Shown piece after piece: positions 32,237 through 40,155 of a stretch of 50,417 bases of DNA. Below the pieces are notes generated by a model, which saw only the letters and a program-made list of their open reading frames with translations, made no database searches and was not told the origin of the DNA. Made by a program: the position numbers and the translations under genes. Each line of letters starts with the position of its first letter. The first letter of the stretch is position 1. Source of the DNA: Bryobacterales bacterium (GTDB taxonomy: Bacteria; Acidobacteriota; Terriglobia; Bryobacterales; UBA6623); NCBI GenBank assembly GCA_022826925.1, contig JAJDTX010000007.1:1-50417 (forward strand), given 5' to 3'.

Positions 32237-35101
32237 TCAGGGTTCGTAGCGGATCCACAGCGGACTGGCCCAGGCCATCGCCTCGTTTCGCTGTCTCAGG
32301 CGGACGTAGTACATGTTCCACTCGCCTGCCACCGCGGCTGGATCGGACCAATCAAGGTCAACAGAGACCGCTCCGGGCTCCATTGATGCAACGACTTCGG
32401 GCACATTCGAGCCCACCTGCCGAATCACCTCGACGCTGTCGATCGGGGCCGTGCCGTGAGCGATGATTCGCAGGCGCGGGAGGGCCGCGGAAGCGAATTC
32501 GTCCCCCATCAGGTGATCCCCTGAACGCACGACCAAGGCGATATTGTCGTGCGCGGCATAGGAATGGCGCCGCTTGAAGGCATCGATGATTCCCTGCCGC
32601 GAGTGCTCCTCGGCCAAGACAATGGCATAGCTGATGTGCGTGGAGACATGGTCGCTGCTGGCCTGGAATCCCAGCCGCCGACCCTTCTGGAAGGCTTCCC
32701 ATAGGAAGCCCGCCGGCCGGTAGCCTTGGATGGTGTCTTCCGGACCGGTCGCTGCGTGCGGCCCGCCCGACACCTCGTAACTCTGGCGGTGCCCCTGGAA
32801 TAGCTCCACGACGGGCTCGACCTCTGTGTCACCGTCTCGCCAGTCCGTCCCCATGTTTGTTCCAGAAGTATGCGAGGAACAGATGCCGCCGAAGTGCCGC
32901 AGGTAGGCGAACAGGTTTTGGATGTCGGGCGAGCCGTTTTGTGCGGTTCCTTCTACGCGATCCTTGCCGCTCATGCGCGGCAGCGGACGGATTCCCCGAC
33001 GCGGCAGGATGACGTTGCGGTGGCCGCTCGGGTAGCTGACGCTGCGCTCGTAGGAATACATGGCGCTGAACGATCCCGGGGCGTTGTAAATGTCGCCCGC
33101 CTTCTGCTGCAACCACCACATGTAATCCTGTCCGACTGCGTAGTCGTGGTCGCCGGCCCCGATCCAGTCCATGCCAGCCACATCGAGCCCGTAGCGCCAG
33201 ACCTCTTCGAACGGCCCATCCCAGTCCCGATGGGAGGAAAACTCCGTGTGGCGGTGGAACTCCCCGCGCAGGAACTGCAAGCTCTTGCCGTCCAGTTGCA
33301 CCCGACGCGCTTGGATATGCGCGATCTGCTGTGCTTCGTCCGGATGCACCGGTAGGCGGGAAGACTTGGGCTGGCTGGCGTCAGCAGACACCAAGTCCGC
33401 CTCCGCAGCGGTGGAACTCGCCACTAGCTTGGCCTCGAAGAGATCGCTGTCTCGGCGACTTCGAGCCTGCACGCGATGGTCCCCGGCAGACACCGCGAGC
33501 AGCGATCCGTCGGGCAGCGCGGCAAGACCAGGCTGCCGGTCCAAGAGGTTGTCCGAAGATTCGAGCGGAATTGGCTCGGACCATGCCCCTTGGCTGTAGA
33601 AGGCGCCATAGCTGCGCCAGCGCTCGCCGCGCCCCGTTTGTAACGGGTGCTTGCGGTAGAGCAGCCACGGCCTGCCCGCGCCGTCGAAAGCCATGACCGG
33701 AATGCTGATCTTGTGCCTCTGGCTGGTCCCCACCCGCGGGTCGTCGTGAAAGTAGTCGACAGTCGGCGCCTCGGGCGCAAGCCGGGTCTGCTTCAATTCG
33801 CCGTCCCACACGCGCACGAGGATGTTCTTGTTGACATACATCGAAGCGGCCTGCCTGCCGGTCCAGCGGTCTCCGGCGTCCTTGCCCCAGCCTTCGTCAG
33901 AATCCTCGAATGCGACCCAAGGCCGGTCCATGGAGTCCACCGCAACTGTCGCCCGGGCTTCGAACCGGGGCGACGCAGCCACCGCTATCGGCTGGCCCAA
34001 CTCACCGCCCTCGTAGCGCCGCACGAATACGTCGTAATTGCCGGCATGATAGGTATCCCAAGCCACCCACGACGCGCCGCCCGAATCGGTTGCGATCGAC
34101 GGCCGCCAGTCATTGGCAGCGCTAGTGGAGACTCGCACCGCGGAGCCGTTGAGCGGGCTCACGAAGATGTCGAATTGGTCGTCTCGCCGGCCCTGCCAAG
34201 CGAAGTATCCCTGACTGGCGACTACGTTGAAATCAGTGCCGGGATCGGTCGTGTGCCGGCGCTCCGGGCCGAGCTCGCCGCTGTCCAGCGAGTAGGCCCG
34301 GCTGTAGATGTCCCAGTTGCCCCCGCGCTGCTCCGACCACAACACGGCGGCGCCGCCATCTGGCAGGCTCATCACCACGGGCTGCCAGACGTCCTTGCCG
34401 GACGCAGTGACATAGGCCGGATCGCGCCATCCGGCACGGTCGCGATGTAACAGGGCGACACGGTCGCCGTTGCCGCGGAACTCGATCGAATCGAACTCGC
34501 CCGCGAGGGCTCTCTCCTCATCGACAGGCTCGCCCGGCTCGTACTCCACGTAGGCGCAAAGCACCGAGTCATCCGGCATGGAAGCGCAGTTGGGGAAATC
34601 CTCCTCAACCGCACTGCTTCGAAGAGACGAGGCGGCCGGCGAAAGGGCTGCCTCGACTCGCCCGTCGAGCAGCGACACACTCCTGCCCATGCCAAGCTCG
34701 CCAACCGCCACGTCGAAAGAACCTTCGCGCGTTTCGACTCGCACGGAGCTACTCGGATCAGCCGCACTGCCGCACGGACTAGCAGGCAGGTGCACACTCA
34801 CCGAAGCTGGAAGCACTCGCTGCGCTTGTCCTCCGCCAGCCAGCTTCAGCGGAGCGGACTGCGATTCTGCGGACCACGACGCTCGTTCGTCCTTCACCCA
34901 GCCGGTCGCCGTGCCGCTCCAATCAGTCTCCTCGCCGTCGTCAATTCCCAGACTCAGCACGAGCCTGTTCGATTCAACGCACGGACCGCTTGCCGAGCTC
35001 TGGGCAAGAGCGCTCGATGGCGGGGTTTCAGGAAGTTGCAGCGTGAACCGGAGCGCTAGCGCAGCCAAGACTCCCAGTCCGACGACGAGGATCTTCTTCA
35101 T
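32237..35101 (-). CDS. Large secreted protein: beta-propeller-like region plus DUF3604 (PHP-like) domain
   Basis: A 954-residue exported protein. The start at 35101 (MKKILVVGLGVLAALALRFT) gives a signal peptide. Residues about 180-560 contain repeated blade-like phrases ending in Asp/Trp motifs (GWRDPAYVTASGKDVWQPVV, AWDTYHAGNYDVFVRRY, WVAFEDSDEGWGKD), consistent with a WD40/TolB-like propeller. From about residue 605 a DUF3604 domain follows, with metal-binding histidines and aspartates of the PHP type: GEFHRHTEFSSH, IGAGDHDYAVG, ICSSHTSG and QASSDHVSTHISYAI. DUF3604 proteins are predicted metal-dependent phosphoesterases or hydrolases; the substrate is unknown. An extra 19 codons upstream of 35101 lack signal-peptide character and were rejected. 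It lies 114 bases downstream of the formate dehydrogenase operon on the same strand. Confidence 0.8.
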   Translation of the reverse strand: MKKILVVGLGVLAALALRFTLQLPETPPSSALAQSSASGPCVESNRLVLSLGIDDGEETDWSGTATGWVKDERASWSAESQSAPLKLAGGGQAQRVLPASVSVHLPASPCGSAADPSSSVRVETREGSFDVAVGELGMGRSVSLLDGRVEAALSPAASSLRSSAVEEDFPNCASMPDDSVLCAYVEYEPGEPVDEERALAGEFDSIEFRGNGDRVALLHRDRAGWRDPAYVTASGKDVWQPVVMSLPDGGAAVLWSEQRGGNWDIYSRAYSLDSGELGPERRHTTDPGTDFNVVASQGYFAWQGRRDDQFDIFVSPLNGSAVRVSTSAANDWRPSIATDSGGASWVAWDTYHAGNYDVFVRRYEGGELGQPIAVAASPRFEARATVAVDSMDRPWVAFEDSDEGWGKDAGDRWTGRQAASMYVNKNILVRVWDGELKQTRLAPEAPTVDYFHDDPRVGTSQRHKISIPVMAFDGAGRPWLLYRKHPLQTGRGERWRSYGAFYSQGAWSEPIPLESSDNLLDRQPGLAALPDGSLLAVSAGDHRVQARSRRDSDLFEAKLVASSTAAEADLVSADASQPKSSRLPVHPDEAQQIAHIQARRVQLDGKSLQFLRGEFHRHTEFSSHRDWDGPFEEVWRYGLDVAGMDWIGAGDHDYAVGQDYMWWLQQKAGDIYNAPGSFSAMYSYERSVSYPSGHRNVILPRRGIRPLPRMSGKDRVEGTAQNGSPDIQNLFAYLRHFGGICSSHTSGTNMGTDWRDGDTEVEPVVELFQGHRQSYEVSGGPHAATGPEDTIQGYRPAGFLWEAFQKGRRLGFQASSDHVSTHISYAIVLAEEHSRQGIIDAFKRRHSYAAHDNIALVVRSGDHLMGDEFASAALPRLRIIAHGTAPIDSVEVIRQVGSNVPEVVASMEPGAVSVDLDWSDPAAVAGEWNMYYVRLRQRNEAMAWASPLWIRYEP

Positions 35102-35214
35102 GGCCGCATATTCTTGCCAATTGGGAGTAGAGTTGCAACCCAGCCGGTCCCGAACCACGACGGCACGCGGCTCTCTGGCAGCGAGTCCGATCGCTGGCGG
35201 CCTATGCGGCCAAG

Positions 35215-36177
35215 CTATTCCCCGTCAGCGGCGACGTCATCTGACGTCTCGGACGGACCCGTAGTGAACTGCCAGCCGAACCTGCCCTTGATGCACAGGT
35301 TGCCCGAGGTCACTTCTTGATCCAAAGGAGAGGTCACCTTCACGATCTGGTTGTCCTGTGTTTGGACCGAAAGCGTGCAGCCGACGCCGCAGTACGGGCA
35401 GATGGTATCGGTAGACTCTTGCCGACTCGCGTCCCATTCCCCGCGCTCGCGCAGATCGTGCTCGGCCTTGAACACTAGGGCGCCGGTCGGGCAGACACCG
35501 ATGCAGTTGCCGCAGTAGACACATGCCGATTCGGGCAGTGACACATCGAACTCAGTAGCGATGTGGGCGTCGAACCCGCGGCCGGCGACGGCAATCGCGA
35601 ACGTGTTCTGGGCATCTTCGCCGCATGCTTCGACGCACTTGTAGCAAAGCACGCACTTGGCATAGTCCCGGACATAGAGTTCGTTGTCGACCTTGACGGG
35701 CTGCGTCTTAGACTCAGCCTGGGCATCTCGCTCGCCGTACCGCTCTGGGTCAGCGCCATAGCTCTCCATGTAGCCGCAGAGTTCGGGCGACTGCGTGACG
35801 TCCGTGCTAGAGGCCAGAAACTCCAACACCATTCGCCTGCTGAGGCGCACCCTCTCGGTGTCGGTGCGGATCTCCATGCCCGGCTCGGCCTTGCGCGAAC
35901 ACGCCGGCACGAGCGTTCGCGAGCCCTCTAACTCCACCACGCACACCCGGCACACGTTTACTGGCGTTAGCGTTTCGACGTAGCACAGCGTGGGAGTGTC
36001 AATCTCGCACTGGCGGCAGGCGTCGAGCAATGTGGAGCCCTCCGGCACGGAGACCAGCTGCCCATCCACGGACAGTTCCACTTCGGGACGCCGCTCACGT
36101 ACAGGGGCGGAGGGGACTGGCCCTGGCGGCACGGGCACTGTCAGGTCTGGTGCGTCGGCCAAGCTCTGGTCGCTCAT
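35215..36177 (-). CDS. NuoG-like iron-sulfur subunit carrying the Mo-enzyme Fe4S4 domain (formate dehydrogenase)
   Basis: A 320-residue electron-transfer subunit. A [2Fe-2S] domain has C65, C76, C79 and C93. Two [4Fe-4S] sites of ferredoxin type follow (C174/177/180/184 and C218/221/224/228). The last 65 residues are the Fe4S4 domain of molybdopterin oxidoreductases (C259, C262, C266, C294: CPYCGVGC then NLCIKGRFGWQF). In ordinary NAD-linked formate dehydrogenases this whole unit is fused to the front of the catalytic subunit; here the chain stops about 26 residues after C294. The usual His-Cys3 [4Fe-4S] motif between the first and second parts is missing: residues 120-145 hold only C134. The ATG overlaps the NuoEF gene by four bases (36174-36177). 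Confidence 0.88.
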   Translation of the reverse strand: MSDQSLADAPDLTVPVPPGPVPSAPVRERRPEVELSVDGQLVSVPEGSTLLDACRQCEIDTPTLCYVETLTPVNVCRVCVVELEGSRTLVPACSRKAEPGMEIRTDTERVRLSRRMVLEFLASSTDVTQSPELCGYMESYGADPERYGERDAQAESKTQPVKVDNELYVRDYAKCVLCYKCVEACGEDAQNTFAIAVAGRGFDAHIATEFDVSLPESACVYCGNCIGVCPTGALVFKAEHDLRERGEWDASRQESTDTICPYCGVGCTLSVQTQDNQIVKVTSPLDQEVTSGNLCIKGRFGWQFTTGPSETSDDVAADGE

Positions 36178-38012
36178 CGAGTCGCCTCCTGAAAGATCGG
36201 AAACCGCTCCAAGGCCGAGTCTACGGCACTGGCCGCCGTGTGGCCGAGGCCGCAGATTGACGCGTCACGCATGACTTGGGAAACCTCGCGCAGCAGCCGG
36301 TGCTCGTGGTCCAGTGTGCCAATCGGCTGGCCGCTGCGCAAGCGCTCGAGCAGCTCTTCCTGGCGCACCGTCCCGACGCGACAGGGAACGCACTGCCCGC
36401 AACTCTCGTCCCTGAAGAATTCCGCGATGCGCAAGAGGACCGCGCCGAGATCCACGCTGTCATCGAACGGCATCACAACGGCCGAACCCACAGTCGCGCC
36501 GACCGCCCGCATGCCTTCGAACGTGAACGGAGCGTCCAGTTCGTCCGGACCCAAGAACGCTCCGGCAGCTCCTCCGACCAAGACTGCCTGCAGCCTGCCC
36601 GTCCCGCTGACGCCGCCCGCCAGTTCGATCAGCTCGCGCACGGTCGCGCCGAACGGGACCTCGTAGACGCCGGGCATTGCCACGTGCCCAGACAGGCAGA
36701 AGAGCTTGGGGCCCGAGGAGCGTTCCGTACCGACGGCGGCAAAGGCGGCACCGCCTTGCTGCAAGATGCGCAGTATGTTGGCCAGCGTCTCAACGTTATT
36801 CACCAGCGTCGGACGCCCGAACAGACCGGAATCGGTCGGATACGGCGGCTTGTTGCGGGGCTCCCCGCGGAAGCCTTCGATCGAATTGAAGAGGGCTGTC
36901 TCTTCGCCGCAAATATACGCCCCGGCGCCGCGCCGGATCTCGATAGGGCATGCCCGCTCGAGCAGGCCCGCGGACTCCAGCTCGGCAATAGCGTAGCGCA
37001 TTCGCTCGGTCGCGTCTGGATACTCCCCCCGGACATAGACGTAGGCTCGCTGGGAGCCCGTCGCGAACGCGGCGATCATGATCGCTTCGACGACCGCGAA
37101 CGGGTCGCCCTCCATCAACACGCGGTCTTTGAAGGTGCCCGGCTCGGACTCGTCCGCGTTGCAGACGACGTACTTGGGACCACTGGCCTGGGCCACTGCG
37201 CGCCACTTGCGCCCGGTTGGAAACGCAGCCCCGCCGCGACCGACTAGGTTGGACCGCTCGACCTGTTCAATCACCCATTCGGGACCCTGCTCCAATGCCA
37301 GCTCCCAGGCGCGCAAGCCTCCATCTGAGCGATAGTCAGCCAAGCTCTGCGCGTCTGGCGAGCCGACGCGACGCAGCAGCTGGAGCGAGGCCTGCCCGGC
37401 CTGCGGAACTGAGTCCCGCACCTGAGGCGAATCCGTCTGGGAATCTTCGGAGCAGGCGGCTTCGACCGTCTGCGCAGTCGCCGGGGCGATGACCGACGCC
37501 CACGGCCGCTCGCCTGACGCCGTGACCAGTACGGCAGGCGCTCTTTCGCACTGCCCCAAGCATGGGCTGCGCACCCACCCGCATCGGCTCACTTGGCCGC
37601 CGCCCGCAGGCCCCATGACTTTCTCGATGCCCGCGCAGAGGTCGCCCGCGCCCTTGGCTTGACAGGCGATGTCGTCGCAGACTCTGGCAACGACCGGGGG
37701 GGCCTGCTCGAGCGAGAACATATCGTAAAACGTGGCAACGCCGTACGCTTCCGCGGGTGGTACATCGAGCCGCTTGCAGGCATAGTTCAACGCGCCGCGG
37801 CTGATCCAGCCGACACGCCCGTGGATCGCGTGGAGCACAGGGAGCAGCAGGTGGCGCCGTCCCGCGGTGCGGTGCCCGCTTTCCGAGGTCTGCGCTTCGC
37901 TCCGGTCAACGCGCTGGCCGCCGAACCACCTGGAGTCAGCGGCACCCAGCACGGCGTCGACGGCCTCGACCTCCGACGCAGTGGGCTCATCCGCCGTAAA
38001 GTGCAGGTCCAC
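36174..38012 (-). CDS. NuoE-NuoF fusion, NAD/FMN-binding subunit of formate dehydrogenase
   Basis: A 612-residue flavoprotein that would pass electrons between FMN/NAD(H) and the iron-sulfur chain. Residues about 55-180 are a NuoE-like thioredoxin-fold domain with a [2Fe-2S] site (C112-x4-C117 and C151-x3-C155). From about residue 205 comes NuoF: GRGGAAFPTGRKW (FMN/NAD loop), CNADESEPGTFKDR, RRGAGAYICGEETAL, and the [4Fe-4S] ligands C538, C541, C544 and C587 in ESCGQCVPCR and ICGLG. Such fusions occur in soluble NAD-dependent formate dehydrogenases (FdsB-like) and bidirectional hydrogenases. The gene is followed by the iron-sulfur subunit with ATGA overlap and preceded at 87 bases by the catalytic subunit. 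Confidence 0.93.
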   Translation of the reverse strand: MDLHFTADEPTASEVEAVDAVLGAADSRWFGGQRVDRSEAQTSESGHRTAGRRHLLLPVLHAIHGRVGWISRGALNYACKRLDVPPAEAYGVATFYDMFSLEQAPPVVARVCDDIACQAKGAGDLCAGIEKVMGPAGGGQVSRCGWVRSPCLGQCERAPAVLVTASGERPWASVIAPATAQTVEAACSEDSQTDSPQVRDSVPQAGQASLQLLRRVGSPDAQSLADYRSDGGLRAWELALEQGPEWVIEQVERSNLVGRGGAAFPTGRKWRAVAQASGPKYVVCNADESEPGTFKDRVLMEGDPFAVVEAIMIAAFATGSQRAYVYVRGEYPDATERMRYAIAELESAGLLERACPIEIRRGAGAYICGEETALFNSIEGFRGEPRNKPPYPTDSGLFGRPTLVNNVETLANILRILQQGGAAFAAVGTERSSGPKLFCLSGHVAMPGVYEVPFGATVRELIELAGGVSGTGRLQAVLVGGAAGAFLGPDELDAPFTFEGMRAVGATVGSAVVMPFDDSVDLGAVLLRIAEFFRDESCGQCVPCRVGTVRQEELLERLRSGQPIGTLDHEHRLLREVSQVMRDASICGLGHTAASAVDSALERFPIFQEATR

Positions 38013-38099
38013 TAGCTACCGATCCTTCCGCTACCGCGAATAGAATCCACGACTTGGTCCGGATCAGCCCCGGACGAAGTGCATGGCGAGCCCACGGGC

Positions 38100-40019
38100 T
38101 CAATCCCCAGCGCTAGCGACGACCATTTTATCGATGCGGATCGCGGTAGCCTTGAACTCCGACACGCCGGACTTCGGATCGATGGCTTCGATCGTCAGCT
38201 CGTTGGTGTTCACCTCGTCGGGCGCATGCATCGTCATGAACGCCAAGCCAGGTCGCAGACCGGGATCGAGCCGGACAGGCGCAACCACCGAACCGCGTCG
38301 CGAGCTAATGCGCACCTGTTCGTATTCCTGCAGGCCGTACTGCGCGGCATCCTCGGGCGAAATGTCCACCGCTTCTTGGCGTCGCAGCGGCGATGCGTAG
38401 GCCCCGGTCTGCACGCCCGTGTTGTATTCGTCCAGCCGTCGGCCGGTCGTGAGGCGAATCGGGAAGTCGTCGTCCAGATAGTCCACCGGCGCCTCCGGCT
38501 CCACAACCGAGAACGGCGCGCGCGGGCCGATCCGCGGATTGGCCCACAAGCGCCCGTGCAAGAACAGCTCGCCCGGATGGGACTCGTCGTAGCACGGCCA
38601 GCGAATCCCTCCCAGCGCTTCGAGCCGCTCGTAACTCATACCGGCATGCATCGGGCTGAGCGTACGCAGTTCGTTCCACAGCGTTTCGGAGTTGGGATCG
38701 CCCCAGTCGTGGCCCAGCCGATTGGCAAGGTCAAACACGATGGCCATGTCATCCCTGGTGCCGGGTGCCGGCGCGACCGCTCTGCGAACCCGCTGCACCT
38801 TCCTCTCGCTGCTCGTGACCGTGCCTTCAGACTCGGCCCAGCCGGCCGAAGCCGGCAGGACCACGTCGGCTATCTCGGCCGTTTGAGTGAGAAATAAGTC
38901 TTGGACCACGAGAAAATCGAGCTTTGCCATGGTGGCCATGACGTGCTTGGTGTCAGGTTCAGAACCCACGGGATTCTCTCCCAAGACATACAGCGTCTTG
39001 AGATCCCCCGCATCCATCGCCTTGAACATGGCGCTGATATGCCTGCCGGGCTTCGGGGGAATCTTGCAGTTCCAAGCAGCCTCGAACTTGGCGCGGCAAG
39101 CGTCGTTGGCCACGTGCTGGAATCCAGTCAGGCGGTCCGGCAGGGCACCCATGTCTCCCCCGCCCTGCACGTTGTTCTGGCCGCGCAGGGGGCACAGTCC
39201 CGACCCGTAGCGCCCGACGTGCCCGGTCAGCAGGGCCAGATTGATCAGCGCCAGCACATTGTCCACGCCCTTGTGGTGCTCGGTAATCCCGAGCGTCCAG
39301 CACAGTTGCGCCGTGGGAGCCTTCGCGTAGGCATGGGCCAGATCGCGAATGGCCTCCCGGGGCACGCCCGTCTCGCGCTCCGCGAAGTCTAGCGTGAATG
39401 GCTCGACAGCGGCCCGGTAGGCTTCGAAGCGGCTCGTGGCGTGCTCGATGAACTGCCGGTTCTCTAGCCCGGCGGACAAGATCTCGCGCCCGATCGCGTT
39501 CGCCAGGGTGATGTCGGTGCCGACGTCCAAGCCCAGCCAGCGGTCCGCCCACTGAGCCGAACTCGTGCGCCTAGGGTCGACCACGTACAGCGGGGCGCCG
39601 TTGCGTATGCCCTTGAGCACGTGGTGGAAATAGATCGGATGCGTCTCGCGGGCATTCGATCCCCACAGCACGATCAGCGAGGTCTCTTCAACCTCCTGGT
39701 AGGAGCTGGTGCCGCCCCCCGCTCCGAACGCTGTCGCCAGACCGGCGACGCTCGGCGCGTGTCAAGTACGGTTGCAACTGTCAATGTTGTTGCTGCCAAT
39801 GACGCTGCGGACGAACTTCTGCACCGCGTAGTTCAGCTCGTTCGTGGTCTTCGAGCAGCTGAACATGCCGAAAGATGACTCCGGCGTGCGGTCCTTCGCG
39901 CGGGCAAAGGCAGCAGCGGTCACGTCGAGCGCCTCGTCCCAGCTCGCAGGCTGCAGCGAACCGTTCTTGCGGACCAGCGGCTGCGTCAAGCGCGTGCTCC
40001 TACGTTTGTCGAGTGCCAT
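38100..40019 (-). CDS. fdhA: Selenocysteine-containing formate dehydrogenase catalytic subunit (Mo/W-bisMGD), lacking Fe4S4 domain
   Basis: A 639-residue catalytic subunit read through an in-frame TGA at 39762-39764 as selenocysteine (residue 86). The context IDSCNRT-U-HAPSVAGLATAFG matches the Sec-His active site of formate dehydrogenases such as E. coli FdhF. Downstream are MGD-binding segments LWGSNARETHPIYF, PLYVVDPRRTSSAQ, TGHVGRYGSGLCPLRGQNNVQG, VLGENPVGSEPD and the C-terminal IRLTTGRRLDEYNTG. Formate would be oxidised to CO2, or the reverse. The N-terminal Fe4S4 domain is not here; it is encoded by the third gene of the operon. The ATG at 40019 (MALDKRRSTRLTQPLVRKNG) begins just where fused enzymes leave that domain. 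TATCAT ends 8 bases upstream and there is no Shine-Dalgarno sequence. Confidence 0.93.
39724..39764 (-). promoter_or_regulatory. SECIS-like hairpin directing selenocysteine insertion
   Basis: Directly after the TGA, the minus-strand RNA folds as GUCGCC-GGUCU-GGCGAC (39733-39749), a perfect 6-bp stem with a GGUCU loop. GC/GC and CCGA/UCGG pairs extend the stem with small bulges to 39724. The loop begins 18 bases after UGA, the same spacing and loop sequence as I recall for the E. coli fdhF SECIS. This would bind SelB. Confidence 0.88.
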
Positions 40020-40027
40020 CTACAGAA

Positions 40028-40033
40028 ATGATA
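40028..40033 (-). promoter_or_regulatory. Putative -10 box (TATCAT) for the formate dehydrogenase operon
   Basis: On the minus strand TATCAT ends 8 bases before the ATG at 40019, inside the 136-base divergent region shared with the lipoprotein sulfatase. It predicts a very short leader. No ribosome-binding site is present. Confidence 0.4.
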
Positions 40034-40140
40034 TACGAGCGAGCCGAAGAGCCACCCGGATTCCCGCCGTCCTAGGCAGTATGCCCACGCAAGCCGCTGG
40101 CGTTTCGCCTGGCACTCCCCTAGCTGGCACCGGTCAACGC

Positions 40141-40146
40141 TAGAAT
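40141..40146 (+). promoter_or_regulatory. Putative -10 box (TAGAAT) for the lipoprotein sulfatase
   Basis: TAGAAT ends 9 bases before the ATG at 40156, the same spacing as the TACAAT boxes at 28563 and 30401. No Shine-Dalgarno sequence lies between. Confidence 0.42.
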
Positions 40147-40155
40147 AGCGGCGCT

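Noticed and set aside
36276..37247. 323-codon plus-strand frame
   Set aside because: Antisense to the NuoEF fusion, with no family content of its own.
39672..39764. Formate dehydrogenase catalytic gene as a nonsense-mutated pseudogene
   Set aside because: The TGA is exactly at the Sec position, flanking sequence is fully conserved and a SECIS-like hairpin follows.
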